From Dipteronia dyeriana (taxonomy: Eukaryota; Streptophyta; Magnoliopsida; Sapindales; Sapindaceae): a DNA stretch of 64,000 nt. The notes beneath the pieces were generated by a model. It saw nothing but the letters and a program-made list of their open reading frames with translations, ran no database searches and was not told where the DNA came from. Each line of letters starts with the position of its first letter. Position 1 is the first letter of the stretch. Position numbers and translations under genes: made by a program. Where the stretch lies: contig CM065297.1 of assembly GCA_032871835.1 (NCBI GenBank), forward strand, positions 21,643,098 through 21,707,097, written 5' to 3'. This document shows positions 11,508 through 22,076 of the stretch, in pieces.

Positions 11508-12660
11508 CTACCTGGGCTGGACTGTCTGAAGCTCCTCTATGGAAGCTATGTCAGCTTGTTCCTCTACCACCTCATTACCAGGACTAGAAGATGAGGCAGA
11601 CATGTTAGACTCTTCATCCTTAAAAGTGGGCTGGCTCTCTACCTCCTTTACAGGTCCAAATACGGAGATAAGCAGGTCAGAAGCTCGGTCTTCAGGTTGG
11701 ACCACTGTAGCATTATGAGTCTTCAAGCCAAGATCTGCTCTAGTATCACTTGGTATAAAGGAGAAGATAGGCCTATAGTCTTCATCGTCCTCTTCTTCGA
11801 TTACCCCAGGACTCTGAGAGGTGCCAGCTTCAATGGTAGTAGGCGCTGCCATCTTGACAACTTTCTTCTCGATCTCCTCCCTCTTTCATCTCTCAATGAC
11901 ACATAAGTCAAAGGGGGGGAGTCAGAGCATGTTCCACCTAGTAGGTTGTATACAAGTACCCCTCCCCAAATGAGGCACCCACATTGGCCTTTAAGCCAGT
12001 CATGCTGGCCTGCAGATCATGAACATTTTCCTTAAGCTAACTCGCTATCCTCTTTATGTCGCCTCTCTGGAAGGCACAGCTTTCAGACTTGAGAACCTCC
12101 CAATTTTAAGAGTGCTTCATCCGTTGCAGGTCACAATGGGCTTGATCAAAGGCTTTCTCAATTTTTCCCAGGTCCTGGTTCAATGCTTACGTGATCTTTT
12201 ATGCCTTGATGAGCTCTCTCCTAGTTACTCCAAGCTCGATTCGGCTAATAGCCATGGTAAACTTGAAGGCCTACCAAGTACAAAGCATAAGTTAGTGACC
12301 TCCTAAGTACTTGGTAGTTATAAAAAAAGGTGAAGCATAATTTACCTCGACTAGGAGAGCAGAGCCTTTAGTGATCAGAATGTCAACCGGTATGGAGGTC
12401 ATAGCCTGTAATCCCCAATCAAGACAGGAAGTTATGAACAGGATCGGAACCTCATCCAGTTGCTACTCTTTGGTCGAGGTCTAGACCTATCCCTTAAAGT
12501 AATCAGAGCAGCAACAATGGGATCAAGACCTCTCTACCCCGGTAGATCTTTCAGTAACTGCAGTTGAAGTGGGAGATGGGACTGGTGGAGGTGGAGTAGC
12601 GATAATGGCAGTAGCAGCAGCAGCAGTAGCAGTAGCAAAATCTTGACTCCTCACCCTGGC
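11508..12660 (-). pseudogene. Antisense ORF of Tat-type gypsy 3' region (candidate aORF)
   Basis: On the minus strand a 114-codon frame (11852 down to 11508) encodes an acidic, Ser-rich protein piece (GVIEEEDDEDYRPIFSF, then EQADIASIEELQ). Upstream on the same strand, near 12520-12660, an Ala/Thr/Pro-rich stretch (about ATATAAAATAIIATPPPPVP) can be read in one frame, suggesting a longer broken gene of about 380 codons. Some Tat-lineage elements (Grande-like) are known to carry an extra gene of opposite polarity between pol and the 3' LTR; this piece sits exactly there. I do not recognise a domain. It could instead be chance coding in untranslated DNA. Confidence 0.45.
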
Positions 12661-12773
12661 CAATCTAGTTGTAATTCCACCATGTGGGATCTAGGTACCA
12701 GAGGTGTAGAAGCAGGTTCTCTTGGTACCACGACCTGAACCGATACACGCCTACCTTGCCCGACCGAGGTAGA

Positions 12774-14305
12774 TGATAGGTACATTTATATACCTATTTT
12801 TGGCTTCCTATTCCTTACTTTTATACTTGGTTTTGAGTGTTTTTGTGTAAATAATATGTGTTTAAGACTTGTGTAGGATTATTTCCCTAACGTTAGGTGT
12901 TTGAGCTTAAAGTGAAGCTTTTAAGGCAAAGAGGAAGAAAAAGAGCTTAATTTGGGCTTTTTAGAAGAGGACTGGGAGTTCTAACTTGCAGTTCCAAGTC
13001 ACAAATGTTCCCTAGAGAGAACTGCTACTTCAAACTACGACATCAACCGGAAAGACCAAGTAACAGATAGTTTCCAAACAAGACTGCGAGTTCTACCTCA
13101 CAGATCAATGTCGCAGATGTCTTCCAAATGAAACTACCAAGTCAGACTGCGACCTTATGCCAGTAGATCCAGATCTACTTCTTCAGATTGCGAGTTCCAA
13201 CTCACAGATGAAAGTCACATATGCATACCATAGGAGACTGCTACTTCAGATGCGAGTTCAAGCCAACAGAAACAAGATGGCCACAAGATCTGTGAGTTCT
13301 AACTCGTAGTTCCACCTCGCAGAAGTTGGCCAGAACACACCGCTATCTAGATCTGCGAGTTATAGCTAGTAGATTCAGAACTGCGACTTCAAACAGTGAG
13401 TTTCAACTCACAGATTTGTGTTGGTAGAGCCTTATCCACTTGCATATCAAGATATTTTTAGAGCAAACTTAATTTTTCACACCCAATTAGTGCCCTAGCC
13501 TTCAAACCTTATAAATATACCATTATGTTGGTCATTAAATAATATATATCTTCTAATATCTAATCTTGGATAGACACCGACACCATCTCTTGTTCTTTAA
13601 CACCACAAAAGAGAGAGATGAGCTTCAAAGACTTCATGGAGGAGAATTCTCCATGGATGTCTTACCACCACCACCTCTACACTTCCTTAGTCCATCTTTG
13701 AGCTAGATTTAAAGAAAAAATGAGAGCAAACGAAATAAAGATCTTGGTTATCTCCAAACTCTTCTCTTTGTTTTATTTTCTATTTCTTTGATATGTAATC
13801 CCCAATAGGGAATATTTGTAAATCAACACTTGGCTTGTTATATATGGTATTTACATAGATTCAACTTGGATCTTGACTCTATTCTTTGAGCTTATGCTAT
13901 ATCTCTCTATTCTTGACATGTATGTTGGTGAATAAGCATGAATTAATATGTTTTGCATAAGTGAGAAGTGAGACTTTAGATTGAAAAACAAATGATGTAG
14001 TGTAACTTAGTGTCTCACTCTTGTTTGCATGTTGTTGACGAAAGGGAATCGATATGTATGAATTGATTTTGGAGAAAGAGCACATATGTGTTCCGATTGA
14101 TTAATCGTGAATGGATCTTTATTGTTAACTCTTGAATTGAGGTAAATTGATTTATGTATGCTTATGCTAGATTAGGTTGTTTGGTGTATTGTTCATGTGC
14201 TTAAAGGGTCTAGACCTAGACACAATTGCTAATTTCATGCCTTTGATTGAGTGATGAGAATCAATATCGGTATTCCTTAATCAACAAATGACTCATAATA
14301 ATAGA
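12774..14305 (+). mobile_element. Solo-LTR-like block inserted in gypsy 3' region
   Basis: Starts TGATAGGTACATTTATATAC, a typical LTR-like start, and carries a TATA-like box (cttataaatata, 13508-13519) followed by transcribed-leader-like sequence with an aaagagagagatg tract (13610-13622). It includes a diverged repeat array at 12965-13415. No gag-pol lies inside. The right boundary is set by the next gypsy LTR start at 14306. No clear target duplication was found, so the boundaries and the solo-LTR reading are tentative; it could be part of the gypsy element's own 3' region. Confidence 0.4.
12965..13415 (+). repeat. Diverged array of GCGAGTT / AACTCGC-type repeats
   Basis: The motif (t)gcgagttc...aactcrcag recurs about ten times with 30-60 bp spacing (for example near 13085, 13205, 13250, 13290, 13355, 13390). 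Because gcgagtt and aactcgc are reverse complements, neighbouring copies can pair into short stems. It lies upstream of the TATA-like box of the solo-LTR-like block. Confidence 0.55.
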
Positions 14306-15060
14306 AGTTAATAGAAATTTTTAGCAAGGAGTCAAAGTGAAATTTTCCACCCCACCGGTACCTGCTAGGACATGCTTTTTAATACCAGGTAGGGCTGGCA
14401 TGCTAATACCTACCTTGAGACACCCAGCAGTGAGGTAACTCCTACCTAGTACCTCGACAACATATCATACACTTGGTACCAGAATACCTTGTTGTCATCT
14501 CGCCACCTATTCCAGGTACGTGACATGTTCATTAGGTACGAAGGAAGTTAGTTGGAAAGCCTCAGAATGATCGGTCAAGCGCCACACCACTAGACTGGTA
14601 CCTCAAGGTACCTTACCCCAGATACACAGAATCGTGGTTTCTCCTCCAAGCTATAGAGTTGACTTCATGATCATTAAAGTGCCATAATGTGACCAGATAG
14701 GTCAACGGATTCGCCATTTATTCAAATTTAAACCTAAACTAAAACCAAAAGTAATCAACGGGAGTAATTCCTACGTAATTTGATTCCCTCATCAACGTCA
14801 ATCATTCTAGATAACACGGCCAATCAATTGGTCTAAATTACAGGGATTTGATTGACGATGATGAGGGATTAAAATGGGGGGTCAGGATCCAGATAGTGTA
14901 ACAAAAAAATGGGAGAAAAAGGGCAGAGCTTCTTCACCATTTTTCTCAGAGAATTTAGCCACTTATCTACACGCACGAGTTCACCATCTCCAATAGTGTT
15001 TAGGGAAAGAGATAGAGAGATACCTGCTTACCTAGGTAACGGATTGAAGGTGTTAAATGA
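14306..15060 (+). repeat. Ty3/gypsy LTR, copy 2 (truncated)
   Basis: Aligns with LTR copy 1 from its start (agttaata for tgttaata) through the GGTACC-rich part, the TTGACT site (14649-14654), and the 'cacttatctacacgcacgag' part that matches 2880-2898. The TATA box of copy 1 is replaced by gggattaaaatggg (14865-14878). About 90 bp of the LTR 3' end is missing, and another LTR begins immediately at 15061. It probably represents the 3' LTR of the element starting at 2136. Confidence 0.65.
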
Positions 15061-15200
15061 TGTTAACAACCTTTTTTGGCAGGGGTTCAAAAAAGAATTT
15101 TTCATCTACCTAGTACCTAGTTGAACCTACCTAGTAGGGTCTATATCGGGATCAGTTCCCACACAACCTGGGTACCTCACTACCATTATCTAGGAAAAGG
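15061..15200 (+). repeat. Ty3/gypsy LTR, copy 3, left part (split by LARD element)
   Basis: Begins TGTTAAC and aligns base by base in spacing with the start of LTR copy 1 (2136-2262). It ends at the target duplication aaagg (15196-15200). Its continuation is at 21009-22709 on the far side of the inserted LARD element. Confidence 0.75.
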
Positions 15201-15655
15201 TGAAAACACAATCACAGTTAAATGCTTAAGGCTAACCTAGAGGGGGGGTGAATAGGTTAGGCACATTTTTTGACTCCCTTAGAAACAAACAAAAGTTTGT
15301 CCATCTAGATTGCTTGTATCACAATATATATATTAATTAAAGACAATTAATCAATATATAAACACAAGTAAAGTGTGATACAAACAAGTAATTATAACAC
15401 ATACACAATCTATATTATAAAGAGGAAGTCAACATACATAAAGAGTTCTATCCACAATACAAATATTAAAGAGATAGGGATAGAGAAAAGTTGACACAAG
15501 ATATAACGTGGTAAACCTCTGAAGAGGAAACATCCAGGGGCTAGCAGCAACCGGCAAACAAAATCCACTAGTAGATAAGACAAGTACAATCTCTCAAGTG
15601 ACCTCTTCACCTAGAAACTACCCTCCTATCCTACTCTAGAAGTTGTCGCCCTATG

Positions 15656-15945
15656 CTCAACAATCCGAGGCTTCACACCGCTTGTCAAGACTTCCTTACT
15701 CACCTTATCCGGATCTTCACAACCCAAGGCAAGACTTCTTACTCAACTATCCGAGTCTTCCCGACTCTAGTTCCTTGCTCACCTATCCAAGTTCTCCCAA
15801 CTCTAGGCAAGACTTCTTGCTCGACTATCCAAGGCTTCACACCTCTAGCCAAGACTTCCTTGCTTGACAATCCGAGGCTTCACACCTCTAGCCAAGACTT
15901 CATGCTCAACACCGTAGGTCTCACACCTATTGTCAAGACTTTCTT
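15656..15945 (-). repeat. Tandem repeat in LARD LTR, 40-43 bp units
   Basis: About seven diverged units, each with an atccgaggcttcacacc segment and a caagacttc segment, spaced 40-43 bp. The apparent plus-strand ORFs across them read these repeats and have no independent support. Confidence 0.7.
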
Positions 15946-17491
15946 CTCTAAGTGATCATGAATGCAAAATGCAAACAAGCACACAACATAGAATGCTATG
16001 ATCAAAACATCCTATGGAAAATACTAGACATGAGCATGAATGCACAAGTCACATATAGTCTAGTTTATCATGCATGAGTACTCAATCTAGATTATGTAAG
16101 ATATGATCAACATTAATCACAAACTAGATTCATGCATATATCTAAACTTGAATTACAAGATATGATCAACAAATCACAAGATCAAGTTTAAATCGCAAAA
16201 ACCTAAAACATGCTAAAATCATATGACAATGTCAAATAGAACTAAGCATAAGTTCTAGAGCATATTCCTAATCATAGATTCAACAAATCACATGAATAGC
16301 TCAAAAGAACATAAGCACATGTATTATGTGAGAATTTCGGCCAAGAGAGCCTAATACATGTGATGAACTATTTTTCACAAAATCAATCAATCAAAGATCA
16401 CAAAATAGTCCTAGAATCAAAGCTAGCACAATACAATCCCAAACATGTGATAACATAGGCAAAATCAAAACCTAACTCAACATGAATGATTTCAATTAAA
16501 ATTCAATCTAGCTTTGAAAGTGTTCAAAACACAAATCAAAACACTCACAATATATAAATATATGTAAAAGAAGAAAACCCAAGGCAATTGACCAAGTTTT
16601 AAAAGAAAACTTAGAGAGAAAATCAATATCTTAGCTGATCTAGGTGCAGTCCAGTTTTTGTATGATTAGAAACCAAAAACAGCAGCAAAATTAACTCAAA
16701 ACTTCAAAGAAAATATGGAGGATGAATATATGAACACTCTCAACTTCGAATCACTCAAATCGAAGTTCAAATGAAGAAGTTATGGTGTTTGGAAGGTGAG
16801 AAAATTAAGAGAGAAAATTCTGCACACTTGATTTGAATTTCTTCTTTGAATGAAATGTGAGAGGGAGAGAGTTTATAAAGGAGTGGGAAAGAAGAAAGAT
16901 GAAAAGACAGTTTTGACCTCCTTTGGAAGTACTTCCCTAAGATGGCCATGGGCATCTCGGAGCAGCAAGGTTATGCGACCGAGATGGCCACGTGCCATCT
17001 CGGGCATGCATACCTCCATGGCCTTTTGGCCATGGTGCATTCCCCTCATGCTTCCCTCACGTTCTTCGACCGTTCTCCGGCCTCCAAACTCGGAATTCAA
17101 ATCCGTTTGGGGATTACAAACCATAACTCTCACACGGACATGGACATATAAGATACTCAACCAAGAATATAATAATTCGACTCAATATACGAAGACGAAG
17201 ACGAAGACAATGTATGAAACATGAGTTGAAAGTGTAGTATCTGTTGAGTTAGAACTTGAAATTAATAGTATGAGCAACCGAAATGATGGGAAATCAATCA
17301 AGAATGATTTAAGACTAAATTCAAGTTCAATATCCATGTTATACAAACATATACACACATAAACACAAACATAATTCACACTAGAATGCAAACTACATAG
17401 AGATAGTTTCCAATCATGCATATTCCAAAACATGTTATTTCCAAACCAATGCATGAGCATTCATCTTAAAGTGTGTGAATGTGTTATACAT

Positions 17492-17656
17492 GGTGCACAA
17501 CAATGTAGGGACACATATGAATGAATTGTATGTGTGTGCCTATAAAGGTGCACAACGATGCAGGGACACAAATGTATGATATGTGTGTGTGTGCCTATAA
17601 AGGTGCACAACGATGTAGGGATACAAATATATGATATGTGTGTGTATGCCTAAGCC
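17492..17656 (-). repeat. Three 55-bp tandem units in LARD 3' LTR
   Basis: Units beginning ggtgcacaac start at 17492, 17547 and 17602. Each contains agggacacaaatg and a tgtgtgtgcctataaa end. The other LTR (20695-20804) has only two units, so the two LTRs differ by one unit. Confidence 0.8.
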
Positions 17657-17846
17657 TTGTAAGAGAAAGATAAGGTCTTAGTATACCTTTGTAGAAACAA
17701 ATTGCATCATTTCTCTTTGAAGACTTAGAACTTGCTTTGACTTATTCCTTGAAGCTTGAATCATCATGAACCTAAACAACTAAGTCATTACAAGTAAACA
17801 TCATTTGATATGGAATTCATGCCAACACAAACTAAAATCTAACAAT

Positions 17847-17862
17847 CTCCCCCTTTGGCAAA
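17847..17862 (-). promoter_or_regulatory. LARD polypurine tract
   Basis: Read on the minus strand the sequence next to the 3' LTR is a purine run (aaagggggagat). This is the plus-strand primer site of LTR elements and confirms minus orientation. The same tract is preserved in the fragment at 1778-2135. Confidence 0.7.
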
Positions 17863-18479
17863 TTCCATGTCAAAACACCTATACATTTACTACAAATATA
17901 AAAATCAAGATAGGTCACAAAATCACTCCCTCACATTACAATGAGTAAGATTCGTATAACTAATCTTCACCAACTCTTGAACTTCATCTTGATCTTCTCT
18001 TGAAGCAACCTACAAATCATCTAAAAGCACAATGCATATACAAGAGAAAAACAACAAATGGAAAAATATAATATGGATAAGAATATACATTTAAGTCCAC
18101 AAATACATGTATCTCTCCCTCAATACATGCCAAATACAAGAATTCTTAACCAAATCTTAAGACTAATTATTACAAGCCATTGAAAGTCCAAAAGTTCACA
18201 AAAACAGCATAAAAAGGAAACTAAGTAACTAGCAATTCATAACAACTCTTTCTCCCCCTTTTTGACATGAAATGATGCCAAAAGGTAAGAAACATACCAT
18301 GAGACTCAAATACTAGCTACTAGATCCACCAAAGAAAGATGTGTGTGTAGTTGACCTAACATATGCTTGAGAGGTGGTCTTGAACTTGATGCAATACACT
18401 CCTCTAACTCTTTTATTCTAGTATCTTGTTTTTCAACTATAGCACTAAGCTCATCAACCTTCTTCTTCAAATGCAAAGC

Positions 18480-19370
18480 CTAATCCGGAAGAATGTTTAT
18501 GATAGTCTCTTCACAATCAACTTGTGAACTAAAAAGTCCAAAAGTATCACATGTATTACCCTTATCCTTATATGACATGTATAACACACGTTTATCACTA
18601 TACTTTTCCAAGGGTTGTACCAACATATCATCTCCACTACTTTGAACACCACGAGCTAAACACAAAGAAGTTATAAACCCCGGTAATGCAAGCTTCTTAT
18701 CTCCTCTAGTTGAGAAAGCCGTATTATCCAAATAAAACATAAGCAAATCCCCAAGGTTTATAGGTTGATTAGTCACTAAGGCATATACTATTTTGATCTT
18801 GTCTTTATTCAACTCGGTTGAATTCGAAGATCCATTAATTTTTGTGCAAATGAAAAGATGCCAAAATGCACTTGCCTTAGTTAACTTATGTTGACTAATA
18901 TATGCTCTACCTTTCCACTCAAAAGAAGTATTGTCATATAAAGTTCTACCCATGATATTAAGATTCTCAATGATATCAACATCTAGAAAGTTTGAATCAA
19001 TATCACTAGATAGCCTAAGAAACTTGTTAATGTTTACCGAGTTAACTCTAAACACAACACCCCTAACATCCATCAAAGCATCCAATAAGGTAGCACTCTC
19101 TCTAAATTCATGATAAAATTCTCTAACAATAGTGTCATTCACTATTCCTAGCATGCTCACCCAAGATTCCCAATTTTTATCCTTAATGCATTTAAGAACA
19201 TAAGAATCTTTACATTTAACTAAGTCAATGCCTCTCTCTTGAAATATCTTCTTAGTTGCAAAGATCCCTAAATCCTTTGACCTTGAAGCTTTGGATCTCT
19301 TTGAAGTTGACTTGGCTTTCACAATGGGATTCAATTGATTTCCACTTAAGGTAACTTTAGTTCTTCCCAT
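18480..19370 (-). CDS. Putative plant transposon protein (Transposase_32-like) in LARD element
   Basis: A 296-codon frame starting at ATG 19370, the only long ORF in this element. After a basic Ser/Lys-rich N-terminus (residues 1-35) it shows the layout of the plant 'putative transposon protein' family (Pfam Transposase_32): REFYHEF near residue 84, a DVRGVVFRVNSVNINKFL block (about 100-117), and KTxxxFWHLFICTKI-NGSSNSTEL around 165-185, followed by DKIKIVYALVTNQPINLGDLL. The family's biochemical role is unknown; it travels with LTR elements that lack pol. The frame ends in TAG (18480-18482), yet the same frame continues about 55 codons as a heptad-like coiled coil (HLKKKVDELSAIVEKQ...IKELEECI), implying that the stop is a mutation truncating the protein. 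Confidence 0.7.
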   Translation of the reverse strand: MGRTKVTLSGNQLNPIVKAKSTSKRSKASRSKDLGIFATKKIFQERGIDLVKCKDSYVLKCIKDKNWESWVSMLGIVNDTIVREFYHEFRESATLLDALMDVRGVVFRVNSVNINKFLRLSSDIDSNFLDVDIIENLNIMGRTLYDNTSFEWKGRAYISQHKLTKASAFWHLFICTKINGSSNSTELNKDKIKIVYALVTNQPINLGDLLMFYLDNTAFSTRGDKKLALPGFITSLCLARGVQSSGDDMLVQPLEKYSDKRVLYMSYKDKGNTCDTFGLFSSQVDCEETIINILPD

Positions 19371-20596
19371 TTGTTCTTGTGAAATAAGATGCTATAAACA
19401 CACAAAAGTGAGTGAAAGACAAAACAAACTTAATATTCACAAATATATAAAATAATAACATATGACTTAAGAATGAATCATCATGCAAGACAAAGATAGT
19501 GAGTAATATCTTACAAGTATCATTAAGTCAAAATATGCCAACATGTAACAAAATGAAGCATGTGAACATATCATAAAAGAGAACAATGTCTAGTACACAA
19601 TGCTCCCCCTTGATAAATGCCATGACTAAGATTCATGATAGCATAAGGATCACAAGGAAGTTCACACAATCACACATTCAAGCAATTTGAAGAAATATCA
19701 ACAAAATAAGCTTCATATGCTAAGAGAGATACACAAAGATTTTTCAAGTTCTCTCATAATTCTTTAACAATTGCAAAGAAATCATCATACTCATAAACAA
19801 AGTGTGTGTGTGAGATATATGCTTCAAATATATATCAATAAGTAGTTTGATAATCAACATGCAAACAATTTCCAACAACTATTCATCTTAAGCTTTTTCC
19901 ATAAAAAGTCAAACCGATTATCATCGGGAATTTTTTGCTTTTAAGAGAATAGATTTTCAACATATAAGCGTGTGTGTGCATGTGGCTCGTCATCCCATTT
20001 CTGTTTTTCAACCCGAGCTCATTTGATTTTCAACTAAACTCCTTTTTAAGCCTTCCTCCTTTTCTTTTTAGGCTTTGAATCAAAGATTTTTTTTATTGAT
20101 TTCATTTCAACACTTCTTTGTTTTTTCCATTTTTTTTTTACATAAACAAAAATTCACTTCATGACAGCTTTCACTCATCACAATGGTGTAGCTCTTTCCA
20201 ACATTGGGTAGCTTTCACAACCAAGGTGTGTAGCCCTTTTCATGAAGGTGCTCGTTGAGTTCTATGTAATTTCCAAAGCAAAATGGATACTAACCATAGG
20301 TCATTTTAAATGTACTTAAGCACAAAAACTTCAAGATGTATCCAATGTTTACATATCAGTAAACTCAACCTACTAGCAAGACATATAAGAGAAGCAAGGT
20401 GCAATTTTTAGAAAACCAAGATTTTATGGCTCATAAGCATATGATCTAAGAGCAAAAAGTAGAGACTTATTCAAGATCATTACTTCTCTAATGAGTAGCT
20501 TTCAAAGAATATGAAGCTCATATTTTCAAAAGTAATGCCACTCAATATACCAAACACAAACAATCATCAAAGTTAAGATCAATGTGAACAATATCA

Positions 20597-21003
20597 CTAT
20601 TAGAGATAGTTTCCAATCATGTATATTTCAAAACATGGTATTCCCAAACCAATGCATGAGCATTCATCTTAAAGTGTGTGAATGTGTTATACATGGTGTA
20701 CAATGATACAGGGACACATATGAATGAATTGTATGTGTGTACCTATAAAGGTGCACAACGATACAGGGACACAAATGTATGATATGTGTGTGTGTGCCTA
20801 AGCCTTGTAAGAGAAAGATAAGGTCTTAGTATACCTTTGTACAAACAAATTGCATCATTTCTCTTTGAAGACTTAGAACTTGCTTTGATTTGTTATTTCT
20901 TCTTCCTTATAGCTTGAATCATCATGAACCTTAACAACTAATTCATTACAAGTAAACATCATTTTGATATGGAATTCATGCCAACACAAACTAAAACCTA
21001 ACA
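20597..21003 (-). repeat. LARD 5' LTR remnant
   Basis: Matches 17397-17846 from the shared gatagtttccaatcatg to the terminal ...aacctaaca, with two instead of three 55-bp units and scattered substitutions. Similarity stops abruptly at about 20597, where internal DNA begins, so the rest of the LTR and the primer site have been lost. Confidence 0.75.
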
Positions 21004-21008
21004 AAAGG

Positions 21009-22026
21009 TCAGCATCACTTTTTCAAAACTGTCAGATATCAAGCCAAGCTAGAATCTTGGTACCTCCTACCTGGTACCTTGATACCAGGATATTTACACG
21101 GTACCTGAGTACCTCGACACCAGTTCGTAACTCGTTCAGGGTATCTCTTACCTAGTATCTAGATACCAGGATACCTCATACATGGTACCAAAGTATCGAG
21201 ATATCATTCCAAGACCAATCCAATATGTATGCCTTCTCTGTCAGGTAGGATGAATGGTACCAAGAAGGTGCCCACATGCTAGAACAAGTTTACGATAGTA
21301 GAAGAAGACCGGTACCGCACCTCGATGGTACAAATTCAACGTATTCTCCTCTAGCAACATCGATGAGAAAGTTGACCTCTCCAGCCATTAATGAAGACAG
21401 TCAACCCTATTAATGGAGATAATCAACCCTATTAATGGAGATTGTCAATCCTATTAATGGAGGAGATCAACCTCATTAATGATGATTGGTCAACTCTTTA
21501 ATGGCCATCCACAACGCCATTAATGAGTAATTAGTCAACTTTCTAATGGCCAATCACAAGGCCACTAATGAGTAATTGGTCAACTCTTTAGTGGTTATTC
21601 ACAATGCCATAAATGAGTCAACTCCATCAGTACCAAACCAGTGTTCCTATGACTACGAATTGATTAACTAGATAGACGGTGTAGGTAGCAAGCAATGAGG
21701 ACATATAAATATGACCAAGCTCTCTCCAAAAAAATGATCTCACATCTGATATCTGACCTAGAAATCGCCTATGCCAAATTGAGGATCCCGAAATGAGATC
21801 ATCAACTACACATATCAATTTTCACTAGGAATGTATCGCCAACAGTGTAAAAGGCATCTTGCTTGATTCTCCATGATATCATCACTATGGTATCATCTCG
21901 TTTACTTGTATTTACCTTTACCAAGAATATACTGATATCTGTTAAAACTCTATTACTATTGTAAGCTCTCTGGAGCACAATGGTTGTACTATTTTGATAT
22001 TTTTGTAAGCTCCCAAGAGCACTCCT

Positions 22027-22076
<50 letters not shown>

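Larger units (their letters stand above)
15201..17846 (-). repeat. LARD 3' LTR (2.6 kb)
   Basis: Bounded on the minus strand by TGTTAGATTTTAG at 17846 and ...TTCA at 15201. It carries a TATA-like tttataaa at 16873-16880 that would drive minus-strand transcription, three 55-bp repeats at 17492-17656, a perfect hairpin at 17016-17035, and a 40-43 bp repeat block at 15656-15945. Several short open frames inside (for example 15643-15955, 16873-17160) follow the repeats and are not supported as genes. Confidence 0.65.
15201..21003 (-). mobile_element. LARD-like LTR retrotransposon, complete termini, 5-bp TSD
   Basis: The element starts TG (15201) and ends CA (21003) and is flanked by the exact 5-bp duplication aaagg (15196-15200 and 21004-21008). 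The uninterrupted target, gaaaaggtcagcatcac, is visible in the related LTR at 2249-2265. On the minus strand the order is: 5' LTR remnant (21003-20597), internal DNA with one ORF (19370-18480), polypurine tract (17862-17847), 3' LTR (17846-15201). The 5' LTR keeps only its first ~410 bp; its remaining ~2.2 kb and the primer site appear deleted. No gag, protease, RT or integrase can be read, so it would depend on another element for movement. The LTR 3' end carries the cacccccctctaggtta phrase common in plant copia-type LTRs. Confidence 0.8.

Noticed and set aside
15643..15955. Two overlapping plus ORFs with repeated QDFL motifs
   Set aside because: They arise from a 40-43 bp tandem repeat in a LARD LTR, which is transcribed on the other strand.
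16850..17224. ORFs on both strands in the GC-richer part of LARD LTR
   Set aside because: Explained by hairpin-rich LTR DNA; no homology recognised.
15201..17396. A separate element left of a short (450 bp) LARD LTR
   Set aside because: The exact 5-bp TSD and TG/CA ends tie 15201 and 21003 to one insertion, so this part is better read as the rest of the 3' LTR.
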